Positions 31,501-43,800 of a DNA stretch of 64,000 nucleotides are shown here, one piece after another. Location of the stretch: positions 2,434,001 through 2,498,000 of the forward strand of contig JAJKFH010000209.1 of NCBI GenBank assembly GCA_023333565.1, given 5' to 3'. The notes under the pieces are model-generated. The model did no database searches, was not told the DNA's origin, and saw only the letters and a list, made by a program, of their open reading frames with translations. Made by a program: the position numbers and the translations under genes. The DNA comes from Puffinus mauretanicus (Eukaryota; Chordata; Aves; Procellariiformes; Procellariidae). How positions within the stretch are numbered: the first letter of the stretch is position 1; each line of letters starts with the position of its first letter.

Positions 31501-32682
31501 CCAGTTAAGACCAAAAGAAATGCGTAACTTTTCACTTTTGTAATTTTTTAAAAGTTCCATCATTTCTATTTCGGCATATCTCTAAAAGAAGTGGTTGTTT
31601 TGAAAATGTGCTATACATTATAGAATTCAAGTAAGAAATAAAGAAATGGGGATGTTTTCAGCATTTGGGACAATAAAACAAACTTCGTTCCAAGCCAGTC
31701 CACTTTGCCACAGCAAAACAGACAAGGAAAGAAAAGCCAAGTTATCCCAAAGTGAAGTAATGACATTGCAAGTGCAAATAAACTTCATTGGGAAAGAAAC
31801 CTATAATACAAGTATCCTACAAGTGTCCTCTCCATTTCCGAGCAAGAAAGCCTAGAAAAAATAACTCTTACCTTGGGGGAAAAAAAAAGTTTGCGTGCTC
31901 AAACAGAGCATCCCTTATTTCGTGCCACATACCCAATGCAATAACGACAACCTCTTCAGCTGTAGGACGCTGGCATGAGTTGGACCATCGAAACTACTTT
32001 GGATAACACTATCACATGGGCACAAACAACCAAATAATCGGACTCGAGCCGTGTACGTGCGCAGGGAGGGGGAGGGAGCTTTTCACTCCACCTGAAACAA
32101 TCTTCCAAAGGAAAGTCATGGTCAAGGCTAGGCTTTTTTGGTGGGGTACACCCCGCGTTGGCGGTCCCCGCTCTCCGCAGCTGGGGCGAGCAGCAGCCAG
32201 CCGCGGGGTCCAGCCGGGCTCCGGCCCCACCGCCGGGAAGTGCGGTGCCGCCTGCAGCCCCCCGGTGGGCTGCGAACCGATCCCCGATGGCACACGGGGG
32301 TACAGGCAAGGGCCTGGCCGGCGTCGGTAACCGAGGAGCCCGGCGAAGGCCCAGCACGGGGCGCCGCGGTGAGCCGCCCCGCAGCACTGACGGCACCGGC
32401 GGGGCGAAGGACCCGCAGCGGGCAGCCCCGCTGCCGCGGCCGCGTTTTTAGCAAGACCTCCGCACCCGCCCGTCCGCCCCGGGCAGCCCCCGGCGCCCCC
32501 GGCAGCCGGAGCGGTGCTGAGGGGACAGCCCGGTGGGGCCACCTAACCCACAGGCACCCGCGGACAGCGAGGACGCGACACAGCGGGAGGAGCCCGTGGA
32601 AACTTTCCGCCAGGTCCCACCGAGAGCTGCGAGGCGGGCCGGCCCGACCGGGAGCCGGTGCCGGGGCCCCGCAGCCCCTTAC

Positions 32683-33039
32683 CTTGGATCGCTCCTTCAC
32701 GTAGTACTTGCCGAGCCGGCTCCCGCAGTACATCACCAGCCGGTCTATCAGCGTGAGGAGGAAGTTGATGGCCTCGCAGCCCTCCTCCGTGCCCCCGATC
32801 CACTTGATCTGGTCGCCGCGGAGGTGCCGCTTGGCGACGCCGCGGCTGGGGCCGGCCAGCTGCCCGTCGGCCAGCTCCCCGTCGCGGTGCATCCGCTTCA
32901 CCCGCTCCAGCACGCAGTCCCCCACCACCTCCCCCAGGAAGTTGTCCAGGTAGCAGAAGCCGACGTCGTGCAAGCAGGGCACGACGTACTCCAGGGCAAT
33001 TCTCTCCAGGTCGAGCCTCATGATGTGCCCCAGCGGCAT
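32683..33039 (-). CDS. EGLN3: EGLN3 coding exon 1 (residues 1-119)
   Basis: The ATG at 33039-33037 is followed by 119 codons closely matching vertebrate EGLN3. It has G at -3 of the start, a good Kozak context, and I see no other ATG between it and the inferred start site, so it should be the first AUG in the mRNA. The exon encodes the N-terminal helices and the start of the double-stranded beta-helix domain, with recognisable stretches such as CYLDNFLGEVVGD, KRHLRGDQIKWIGG and YCGSRLGKYYVKERSK. It ends in AAG for Lys119, then a GTAAGG donor on the minus strand (GT at 32682-32681), leaving phase 0. The exon sits inside the CpG island and is much more GC-rich than the other exons. Long ORFs in the other frames here are products of that base composition. 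Confidence 0.97.
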
Positions 33040-33341
33040 GGCGCTGCGGGGACGGGCGCGCGGCTGCCCTGCCGGCGCCCGCGTCGGGCGGGAGGCGATG
33101 CCCGCCGGGCCGCCGCCGGCTCCAGGCCGAGCCGGGCAGGGGCTCCGCCGCGGCGCGGGGCCAGGAGAGGGGAGGCAAAACTTTCGCCGCGGCGGGCTGG
33201 GCTGCGCTGCGCTCCGCGGCCCGGCGCTGCGGGGGCGGCGGTGCTGCCGGAGCCCCGCGCTGCTGCTGCCGTCGCCGCCGCCCGAGCAGCGTTCGGGACC
33301 CCCCGGGGCCGCGTAGGAACCGCGCCCGGCGGCCCCCGCCC

Positions 33342-33349
33342 GATTTATG
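33342..33349 (-). promoter_or_regulatory. EGLN3: TATA-like element of EGLN3 promoter
   Basis: CATAAATC on the minus strand, embedded in GC-rich sequence about 305 bp upstream of the ATG, is the clearest TATA-like motif in the proximal promoter. It predicts initiation at about 33312-33320 and a 5' UTR of about 275 nt, similar in scale to the mammalian mRNA. A second AT patch (GTATTAAT) at about 33378-33385 is an alternative. Dispersed initiation, usual for CpG-island promoters, is also possible. Confidence 0.45.
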
Positions 33350-33392
33350 GGCCGAGGCGGCAGGCGGCCCCGCGCTGATTAATACGCCGGCT

Positions 33393-33397
33393 ACGTG
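33393..33397 (+). promoter_or_regulatory. Candidate promoter HIF core ACGTG
   Basis: TACGTGCGGG lies about 75 bp upstream of the inferred start site. It is one of three ACGTG cores between 33390 and 33600 (the others at 33443-33447 and 33591-33595). Whether it acts as an HRE or as an E-box-like or methylation-sensitive site is not shown. Confidence 0.4.
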
Positions 33398-33442
33398 CGG
33401 GATGTGTGCTCACCCCACCGCCCGCTCGCGCGGCGCCGCCGC

Positions 33443-33447
33443 ACGTG
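33443..33447 (+). promoter_or_regulatory. Candidate promoter HIF/E-box core (CACGTGGG)
   Basis: GCACGTGGGTGG includes a full CACGTG E-box, so it could bind HIF or bHLH-ZIP factors such as USF or MYC. It is about 125 bp upstream of the inferred start. Confidence 0.35.
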
Positions 33448-33460
33448 GGTGGAGCCCGCC

Positions 33461-33495
33461 CGGCACGGCACGGCACGGCGCGGCGCGGCGCGGCT
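33461..33495. repeat. CGGCA/CGGCG pentanucleotide tandem repeat in promoter
   Basis: Seven contiguous 5-bp units: CGGCA three times, CGGCG three times, then CGGCT. It sits between the E-box at 33443 and the GC boxes. Confidence 0.85.
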
Positions 33496-33590
33496 CGCCC
33501 CGCCCGCTCCCCGCCCGCGACAGCTCAGACAGCCAATCGGCTGCCGCGGGGCGTGGCCAGCCCGCCGGGTACAAGCGGCGGGGCTCCCAC

Positions 33591-33595
33591 ACGTG
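33591..33595 (+). promoter_or_regulatory. Candidate promoter HIF/E-box core (CACACGTGCG)
   Basis: A CACGTG E-box with an HRE-compatible ACGTGCG core, about 275 bp upstream of the inferred start site. Confidence 0.35.
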
Positions 33596-34479
33596 CGTTC
33601 GGAGGGCGTGGCCTACGATCCCGCAAGCCCCGCCTTCCCGGGAGTGGGCGTGGCCAGCGCCATTGAGGAATTCTCCCCTCGCATGTCGGCGGCGCTGCCG
33701 CCCCCCGGCCCCGCCGAGCCGTACCGCAGCCGGGCCGGGGCACCGGCACCCCGCCTCGCCCTGCTCCGCCGGGCCGGGGCTCCGGGGCGCTTGGCCTAGT
33801 CCAAGTGAGGCTTGCAGATGCCCCCCCGGAGCTCTCCTGCCGCCGCTGACATCCGCCTCCCGCAGTGGCAGTTTCAGCACCAGTCGGAAGTGTTTCATTA
33901 GGCGGCAGGTGCAGCTTTTCTGGGCGAGGAACGCACTGTTTTTTGAAAGTTTATATTATAAAATAGTACTTCCCTTAATTATTTACCCCTGCCAGGTTGT
34001 TTGGCTCTACTGGCAGGAAACACACCCCGGGCTGTCAGGGACTTCGCGCAGTGCTGAGACAACCTGGCTCAAACCGTGACAAACTTCGTTCCTCGCTGCC
34101 AAACGAAAACGCGCCTTTCCCCGGCGTAACCGTTTTTCGGTAACACCGTCCCGGCACCGGCCGGCCGCGAAATACGATCCTGCTCTCGCTCTTCAGTCTG
34201 TCCCCGACTGAACAGCAGGCATTCAGTTAAGGATGCCTCATGAAAAGCAAAAAGTTAACTACTCGGCTCTGCTCACAGCACGCTGCATGCCCACGATTTG
34301 CTAAACAAACAAACAAAGCCTCCGCAGAAACCAAAACTAAGGCAACGACACGTTACGGAGGGACGCTGTCTGCGGCCAAGCCCGGCTGGAAACCTCGCGG
34401 GACAAGGCGTCCCTGCCTAACTCCGTGTCTCTGAAGTTACCGGCATCACCTTCCCCTCTAATTTTGCCAACCCGCAGCC

Positions 34480-34860
34480 GCCCGTGTGACGACGGCATCC
34501 ATCCTGCACGGCAGCGACCAGTGTTGTCCCACGCGCGCCGTGGCACCGCGCCTCGCGCAGCCCCGCGGTACCCGCGGCCCCCCCCGCCCGCACCTGCACC
34601 GCTGCCGCCGGCAGCGCCGGCTCAGCTGCCGCCCGGGACCCCCGCACACGCGGGGCGCGTGTGTCAGTGGGGAGTCGTGCCCCGCGGGAGGCCGCTCACG
34701 CACCGGCGGAGCCCCGCGCATGCAGCCGCCGGCGCGCAGCGGGCGCGGGGCTGCGCGGAGCCCGGCCCGGCCGTGCGGCGGGTCCCGCGCTGCGGCACAG
34801 CGGCAGGTCACGGCACGGGAGTTCCAGCTCCAGCTGGAACCCGGCACGTTTCACCCCCAA
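34480..34860. promoter_or_regulatory. Second CpG-rich block upstream of EGLN3
   Basis: A dense CpG segment about 1.45-1.8 kb upstream of the ATG, separated from the main island by a less GC-rich spacer. It has GC boxes and no recognised coding sequence. It may be an outlying part of the EGLN3 island, or a separate promoter for an upstream or antisense transcript. Confidence 0.55.
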
Positions 34861-37800
34861 AAAAGGCAAAATCCACGCTGGTTATTTTCTTCCCTTTCAA
34901 GTGGCGAATCCTGCCAGAATTACAAGCAGTCCGTGCTGCTGATGCTGCTTGAGCTGCAAACTCCAGGCCCCGACACATGCAGGAGTGGGTCACGTATCCC
35001 ACGTTTTTCTCCTTGAATCCAGCAGTATTTACCCCCCCCCGTGCAGAACACTAAGCACCGGTCCAGTCCTCTAAAGTTATTCCTTGGCAGCTCTGTCGAG
35101 AGCCCAGCAATACTTTTACATCAGATAAATGCATATTCGGTGAGATATGGATTGTCAAAGGACTTTATTTGATTTATGTACACACTTCACATTAAATTGT
35201 GGTTATAATTAATACAATTCTGAATCTTATTAATCCCTTAATGCTTATCTGAAAAATCAGTCAGGCATGGTAAGCTAAGAGCAGCTATAACAATCAGCAA
35301 GGGATGCAAGATTAATTCAACTGCAAAATGTCAATGTAACAAAATTTGGATATGTTAAGAAACGTTATTGCTGCATTGTTGTACTGTTCACACATTTTTG
35401 TCATGTAAAAGCTATAATGTGCCAAAATCCTTCGATTTTTCTTGGATTTTCCCCCCTCTTTCTTGTTTACATGTACATGCATGCGCACGGTCCCATGCCA
35501 GAGTCAAGTGTTTGCAGATCCTGAACATCTAGCCTTTTTATCAAGAGTAATGCTGCCACTTTGACAAGTCGAGGGCCGAGAGGGATATCTTCTGGCTGTA
35601 GCTGAAGTTGGTCATTACAGCTTTATTTTTCTCCTTTCGAGAGTCTGAAATTATGAGTTAGGCAGATCTGCATCAGAAAAGATATGTCTTAGAAAGCTGA
35701 GTCCACAGCCCCACTTGCAGAGTGATGTTCAAGAGTTGTAAATACTTTTATTCCACAAGCATCGATAAGTCATGTCTTCCTCGGGAGGGCATCTGCTGCC
35801 CTTTGTTGGCAAACCAGATTTTCTGGTGGACAATGTGCTTGTTCCCTTGAAGCATGATGTGTTTTTCACACCTAGCATTTGCAGTAGCAGTCAGACACAT
35901 TACTTTTCCAAGTGAAGATAAAACACCAGGAGAAACAAGCCCCAAGAGTAGTGATCTTATTTATTTTTATTTACTGGTGCTATTTTACTTTATCTGTTTG
36001 CCCCTGGGTTTTGTGGGAAGCATGATGGTGATGAAGGTGTGGGATAGATTGTGATTACTTAGGTTAGAAACTCCTTCCCCATGCATACAGGTTACACCCA
36101 GCAATAGTCTCCATATCATTATACTAGAATGAGTTTGTAACCTAAGCAAACACAATCTTTATCACACACCTTCATCATCACCAAGGAAGGGCAAATTCTT
36201 GCCTAGCCCACAGGCACTCTGCAAGAGCTCTCTCGTTCGCCTTAGGGATACCAAAGCTGAGTGGAGAGATGCTGGGCTGCAATTGCAGTAACTCCCAAGC
36301 GAAGTCATCAACTTGCCCATACAAGAGGCAAAGCAGTTCTCAATATATACTTTCTTGCACAAGGACCACCCAAAGGAATAGCAGAGCTGGAGCAGGACCA
36401 GACATTGAAGCTTCCTGAGCACTTCTTGTGACCGCTCCACAGCTCCCCAAAGCAAGCTATGGTAGCACGCACAATATAAGTGTTGCACAGGTCATGAATA
36501 AAGGCACGAAGGTGTGAAATAAGGCAATTCACAATGTCACCTGCATCTTTGGACATGCACAAAGTTTGTTTACAGTACCATGTATATCACAGGCATGAAA
36601 GGCGTCACCACATTTTAATTAAAAATCCTACATCACTCAATTATATATGAGCTATCCCTCTGCCATGTAAAGCTCTGTTTATCCTTACACTGTAGAAACT
36701 TTTATTTTCCCTTCTAAAATTAATTCTGTGTTTTCTTATTTTCCATTCTAGAATCTTATTTTCAAAACTCTTTTGAGTCCTGTGTATCTGCTGCTTACGC
36801 TTGCCTCCATGGTATATAATAGAGTTCAACAGACTAAAACAGGACATTATCACGCTGGCAGAATGATTTTTTAAGGAGGTTTGTTTTAGAGGACAAGAGC
36901 AATTGGTCAGTGTCAGTAAAGCTCGGATACCTTGTTACATGCTAATGTATTTTTTTTGACAGCAAAGTTTACAGATGAACTGCTCCACACTTTTCAGAGC
37001 AGAGTTTTAAACATTTTAAGTCTTGTTTTCAGATTCTTCCTTTTGGAAAGCCAGACCGCTTCAGCGCCAAGAGCTGAATTGCAAGGGCCCCAGAGAGAGA
37101 AAGGGAAGAGGGGAAGAGTATTCTTTGTATCAGTGAGAACTGAAAAATAGTATTTTTAATACCTCACAATGTGATGAAGAACTGACGTCTCACAATCTAT
37201 TAGATGCTAATTGAAGCCCTGCCTACAGAAGGAGGTTTCTTGACGATGTTGGGATGTTGGTATGGCTATACCGACCCCTCTCGCCGAGGGGCAGGCAATG
37301 TTTGTACGGTGATGACACAGCACCGCTAGCAAATCTTGCCATGATGCTTAAGAGGTCAGTAACCCCACCTGCCCTTCCCACCCCTCTGCTGGAGGTTTCG
37401 ACCTCTCCTCCGCAGGGCTGACAGAGGGGAACATGTGTTTTTGCCTCAGCCACTTCAAAAGTGCAAAGTCCAGAGCCTTAAACCCACCTTCACTGGGGGC
37501 TTAGTTTTACACGGAAGCAGCTGAGGCATCGGCACCTGCGCCGTTCCTCTGCCTGCTGTGCAGGCGGCAACGCCTGGTAGAGCGGCAAAGCAGCCATGTT
37601 TTGGTGTGATGTCTCCTCTGAATACAACAGCGAGACTTGCCGGAGCTCCTTTGTCAGCACCCTTAATATTATGTCATACTGAAAGCAGGTGTGAGGGCAA
37701 AGGTACATGTCACGGCTTGAGCTGATCTAGCAACTTGCTCAGCAGCTTTTCACCCACGCCCCCTTTTTGCACTTGCTTTGGCACACTTTGGACTCCTCCA

Positions 37801-40800
37801 CGGCCGATCCCATTTGCTAAGGTGGCAGAAAAGCAACCCTGAGCAAAACAATAAAGAAAGAGTCATTGCCATTGTCGGAGAGTTGAATTGTCTCGGGTCA
37901 GATCCCATGAGACCCGCTGGAAGGATGGGAACCATTGGGACTGACCCTTTTGGGTAGGGTTGAAGGTTCGATAGCTCAGCCCTCGCTGGTACCTTTCCTT
38001 CACTGTCACAGTCATCTGGCCTGCGCTAGGGTTCGAAGTTAGTTAACGCAATAAAGCTTCAGGGTAGGCTTTGACTCAGCTTAACATCTGCTAAAGATTG
38101 CCTTTTTTGTAGTAGGCTGTTAACACGCGTTAACGGGTGCACCAGTAAGTATCTTCCAAATCCTAGTCTTGGGAAAAACCAACGCTATAAATGTTGTTAG
38201 CACTAAGGGAGCTCAGCTAGCATCAGTGACAATTGGGTGTTTTCTCAAAGTTTTTCTAAAGCTTTCTAGATGTAAAAATGGCCCTTTGGGAAGTGAGATT
38301 CCCAGCTTCCTGATGGGGTTAAGTGTCCCTATCTTGTTCCAGCAGTCCCCGAGATATGCCGAACCTTTAACTTACAGCTTTTACTGGCCTGTTGTGCATC
38401 TCTTCTGGAGGAATGGATGTCTGTGGCATGCTGTCAGCTGTCTGAAGAGCCTTTGGGTGTTCAAAACTTTACGGAAAAAAAAAAGGGAGTTAGCAAGAGA
38501 GAAGGCTGCAAGTGGAGCAGTCAAAGTTGCATAATAAATGCAATTAATGCACGATGGTCTGACAGTATAGCACTTGGCAGTTAATTTTATGGCTATCAAC
38601 TATCACACTATCAAAAACTTGGAAGTAAGTATGCTATGAGGAAAAAAAGGCAACTATTGAGACTTTTGTTATGTAAACAGAGAAGTTCAATGTGGTAAGC
38701 AAATAGTGCAAATAAGGTGAAGCAGTAAACTTTGGTAGTATAATATTTTTGTAAAACAAAGATTCAATGATTTTTAAATTGTTAACGTCTTTTTAGGAAT
38801 CTGACTGTACAGACATCCATATGAATATTTCAATGTTTTAGAAAGATTTGTCTTACCTTTTTGATTTGGAGTGCTAAGTTAAGAACTACATCTAGGGCAA
38901 GTACTTGTATTTGAAAGGAAATAGAAAATTACCATAACATTCTGATTACTTTAAAACTGATTTCCTTTTTAAATAGATACTCCTCCCCAGCAACCATATC
39001 CTTTGCTACCAAGTGTATCTCAGTGTTTCTAGGATTAAACAGTAAATCTCAACAACAGAGAAATGAGTCTGCCCAAAATGGTGCATTGTAATAAAATAGA
39101 GAATCTATCTAGGAAATTAATAATCGGCTGATCAGAAGACTGGAGCCATAGCTGAGTTAGCTGCATTGCCAAGGATTTTGAGTCAGAGAGCCCTCAGAAA
39201 CATAAATTTTGACAGATCAGAAATCAAAGTTCTCAACATTAAAGAGATTTCTACTAAAAGGACCAGGCTTCGAAATCTTTCCTATGTCTTTTCTTTCTCA
39301 AAGACATTAAGTGGTCATTTAACATCAATATAGATGAAGAAGAAGAAAGCCAGAAATAAGAGTGTTTACAATATCTTCCCTGCTGGCTTGTAGTTGTTGA
39401 GTTTTCACACTTCTAGTGTGAAAACAGCTTCCAAGGAAAACAAGAAATAAGTATATGATGTAAACAAAAATCCCCTTTCTCAAAAAAAAAAAAAAAGGAT
39501 CCTTGGGGATGGACAGTTTTAGGGATCAGACTTCCCACTTTTCCAGTTCTATTAGTCAATGAATGAGCAATAGTTTATTATCTGGATTTTATAATTAAAG
39601 CCTCCACTGTGCAATTGTCAGTACAGGCACACTTCATCTCTGGGAAATCTCTAGCTGGCAGTGAAAATTACAGTTGGCTTTCAGCAGTTACTGTCCTGCT
39701 GAAATGCCAGTAAGACAGTAGAGTTGTCTGGGTTGGTTTGTTGTTGGGTTCTTTTCTGTTCTTTTTTTAAGTTGCTGAAACAGGGAACAGCTTTTCTTAT
39801 TTCACCTCCTTGCCTTTTATTTAGGAAGTGCCTACCTACTACTGGAAAATTTTTGAGTGAGTATACATTTTAACTCTCATACCTTATCTCAAGAATTATG
39901 GCCCTCTACTTTGTCTTTAGAATACGGTATGATCCAAGTTAAACAAACAGAAAACAAGATTTTTTTAAACTGCTTGAGTGAGAAGTCAAAATGTCTTCCT
40001 CTAGATTACTTGAGATAATTCAAGCAGTGTATTTCTGCCCTTTCTTTTCTATCCTACAAGTAGTGGTGAATTTATATACCTACAAAGGTGCTTTATACTA
40101 GTATATAGACTTTTTTTGCATTGGAAGGAGAATAAATCCTATAAAATATAAGGTACATTCATATTGCTGCAATTATATCCACACCAGTAGTTGTACCAAT
40201 ATAATTACTCTGTCCAAAAAAATTTAACAAATACTGATTATACATGTTGTGTATAGCCGGGCCATAAATAATGTGGTACCTCTGCCTACCTAAATGCTTA
40301 TCTGTATGATAAAGATTTTTTTTTTGTTATGTTAATTAAAATATGGCATATACTATGCTTTTTTTAATTAATTTATTAAAAATAGAGTTGACATTTTTGC
40401 GTCAAGATCACAATAAAACATTTTGGATTTGGGTTTCTGTGATACAAAATGAATACAAATGTAAGTTTTTTCTATATTCTGAGTTTGATGATTAGGAACA
40501 GATGTTCATGGACTTGGACATCTTATTGTATATATAATTACTAGAGCTGTCCTCCTAATCATAGCATGCAGAATTGATCACTTACCATATCTAATTAAAG
40601 CAATTTTTCCTCCTAATGCAGAACCATGAAAGTACTGTTCCCTAAATTCTCTTCTGAATGGCTTGCTAATAAAACTTATATCAAAGATTTGTTTTCCTCT
40701 CTTAAATTAATGTTTCTGATATAATCTATTTTGTAAGATGCTTGCCAGATGTTATTCTGAGCAAGTACTGCCCGAGTATTACTTTGGCTGCATAAAATGA

Positions 40801-43800
40801 AAAATACATGTTCATATCAAGTTTTAAAATTAATAATTTACACATATAAATAGTTGCAGTGCCAGGCTTAAAGCAAAACTGCAGTCAGTTTGTCCTGTAC
40901 ACAGTTCCAAACACCCTCATGGCAGGACACACGCTTTGTTTGACTTAAAATATGACTTGGGTTTTTCTGTAAATAAAGTTTAATTAAGATCTTGACACTC
41001 ATGCATTTCTGAATGAATCTTGTTAGTGGCTACCTCTTGTTCACACATTTGATTTTCTGATAAGCAATTTTTTTCTTCTTTTAATCTTTTTTTGCCTCAA
41101 TAGCTGATAGCAAGCTATCCAGCCACACAACAGCAAGAAAAATCAATGTTATTAGGTGATGATCATAAGTTATAAGTTAACAGCAGTAGCTATCAATCAC
41201 ACTTGCACAGCTTTCAGCTCATGTTGGGCAAATGCTACGCTCTTCCTCTTAAACCTCAAAGTCCTTGTCCTGGTGTTTGAATAGGGTGGACACAGCTTTA
41301 CCATCTCTGACATGGGGTTCCCACGCTCTTTGCTGGCCAAACGATGTCACCTTTCACGAACCACATGCACCTCAGCAAAAAAAGCCACCACTTGTAATTA
41401 AAATCTGCCTTTTCAAACATACTTTGCGATTTCCACCTAGCCAGCAGTATCTTTCCCCAGAGAACCTTTCAGAAGGCAGTGCAGAAAAGAAAATCCAAGA
41501 CTTCATGTAGTGTGAAGAAAAAGCAGACTCTTAAGAGGATTTTAAAGTATTGTGAAAAAAAAGATACTGTCAATATCTTCTCTCATAAGAGCTGAAATTA
41601 TATTTTTATTGTGGTTTACAATGACCTATGGGAAAACTGAAAAGGAATCTGTGTGTTGTAGTTACAATAGGGTGATTTAACTACTAGATAAGTGTTTTTT
41701 AACGGAGAAAGACCTTGTGGAATTACTGTCTTGCCTAAATAGTTATAAAAGCAAAAAGAATGCAAATTATAACCAAAGGAGATCACCATTTATTTAAAAT
41801 GCTGATTTTATTTATTATTTCATTCATATACTTTTAAAACATTCATTTGGTAGACAAGCCAATGCTCCTACAACTCATCTTGTGGCCAAAGCAAGGTTCC
41901 AGTTACTCCTAATTCATTCTCACAATGCATTAATCTACTTTCATTCGTGTTTTCCATCATCTGTCCATAGAGATTTGGTATTCTTTCTTTCACTGTCTGT
42001 TTGACTACGAAATGTTAGCATGTCAGGATGCTGGTATGTCCAGATAAAACCCCTGGACATGGTGACCATAAGCTGCTTTTGAAGAGGGACATTTTTGTCC
42101 CACAACATAAACTTTTTTCCATGAGGGATCTTTTGAGCTGCCTTTCCTGCACAGAAATTGCAGTAATTAGGCTTAGTTCAAAATGTCATTCTTATTTAAT
42201 AAACAGATCAATCCCACTTTCCAGTTCTTTCATTGCCTTTCTGGGGATTTACAAGTCAGAGGGTAAGTACCTATTTACTGCCAAAAACCCAGTGGAGGTT
42301 CAACAGCAACCTCAAGGGAGGTCAAGCCTGGTGATCACAGAGCAACACCACTTCTGGGAATGTGGGTGCCCAAACCAGATGGGAGCAGCTAATATCTTCA
42401 GTGAAGACTTACCTTGACTTAAGATAATTTGAGCTGATACCAGGTAATTGCCATATCCAGGGATTGGAGCAGCTAGGCACAGGTTCAAGGCTTTATGACT
42501 ACGGTAAGCGAGCCTCTGCATGATTCATTCTTTAGCAATTTTCAGAGAAAAATATATATTTTTTCTGGGTATATGGAAGGAAGAGAAAAACACTCAGAGA
42601 ACACCTATGACTAAGCTTATCTCCCCATTGTGTGGTGGTGAATGGAAACTTCATCTGAGCTCTTATCTGCACTGCTGTGCTCTGAATGGTCTGACATTAT
42701 GACCAGAATAAGAAAAAAAAACAGCCTTAAAATTGTTCCTTTTCTCTCTTCTCTAAGGAAGAAAAACTTGTTTATGTTTTGCAAACAAAGATTTTAGCAA
42801 ATGACCACACCCTCACTTAACTAGGAATTATTACATGATTATGCCTTCTGGCTTGGGGGTGAGGAATCACCTGAAGAGATCTGTGCCACATTGCGTTGTA
42901 ATTTGAGAGGTTGCTTACACTGATTTTTTTAGGCTTGCTCTAGGTATGAGTCTATCCTGGGGGACCAGGAGTCTATCCTTAAAGCCATGTCATATCTCAG
43001 GAGCTACTCTGCCTTTTAAATGTAAAAACAAACTGCCTGATGAAAAGCCCATTGAAGTCTTGCATGTGACCTCAGTAAAGTCTCGACGAGGAAAAACATG
43101 CATATTTCTTCTGGCAGAGTTATTGCTTTTCTAGAGGTAAGAATTTGAATATATTATAATATATTGATCACAGAGTGGATTGATTAATGTTCATTTTTTT
43201 CTCAGCATTTCTGTTAAAAACTCCCATGCCTTTTCCATGAAAGACATAAAAGATAAATCGACATTTTAAAGATCACCTTATAAGTAAGCTGCTATTTCAG
43301 CAACAAGCTCTCTGAGCGTATGTGTATTATTAAATATGTGACCAGGAGTAGTTACAGCATCGATGATAAGGATAGGCTGATTTTACAGAGAAAAGTGGAT
43401 CATCCCATTAACCTGTCTCATATCAACAACACACATTTTAGTGCAGATGAAAGTAAACTTATGCACTAAGAAGCAAAGAACATAGATAAGATTGGGGTCT
43501 CTGTGTGCATGTATATTTAAATGTATAATAGCTAAACTATGTGTTCTTTTGTGCTTTGGGATCCATAGTGATTTTCAAAAGGCCTTAAATGTCACGGAAA
43601 ATAAGTTTGCTTCTCATGGTTGAAAAAGCGATGCAATCATGACAGAGTGTTGGTCTAAGCACAGGAATTACGCCGCGAGAATTTACTTTGCTCTAGTAGA
43701 GACATGTGTGCACCATGCCCATATCCACCTGGCACTGACACATCCTGCTGATAATTCGGCATACTCCTTTCTAGTCGTGCAAACCCTTCCCAGTGGGCCA

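Larger units (their letters stand above)
32130..33850. promoter_or_regulatory. EGLN3: CpG island covering EGLN3 promoter, exon 1 and start of intron 1
   Basis: The sequence is very GC-rich with dense CpG throughout, in sharp contrast to the AT-rich flanks. It spans the inferred start site, the 5' UTR, exon 1 and about 550 bp of intron 1. It contains GC boxes (CCCCGCCC-type) at about 33497-33516, a CCAAT box on the plus strand at 33533-33537, and several A/GCGTG cores. Such islands are typical of broadly expressed, inducible vertebrate genes. Confidence 0.9.

Noticed and set aside
32543..33178. Minus-strand frame overlapping EGLN3 exon 1 in another phase, as a possible upstream or overlapping ORF
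   Set aside because: It begins at a TTG, not an ATG, and its composition is a product of GC-rich sequence. No ATG lies upstream of the EGLN3 start within the inferred 5' UTR.
32012..33378. Long open frames on both strands over the CpG island (up to about 300 codons)
   Set aside because: High GC removes stop codons in all frames. Only the minus-strand frame from 33039 to 32683 matches a known protein, and it ends at a clear splice donor. The rest is Arg/Pro/Ala/Gly-rich chance translation.
33395..34079. Plus-strand frames upstream of EGLN3 of up to about 225 codons
   Set aside because: They are low-complexity Ala/Arg/Pro translations of CpG-rich DNA without known homologues or supportable splice structure.
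37971..38040. tRNA-like boxes (TAGCTCAGCC and GGTTCGAAG)
   Set aside because: The spacing between the A-box-like and B-box-like motifs is too long for an intronless tRNA, the B box is incomplete, and no acceptor stem could be paired.
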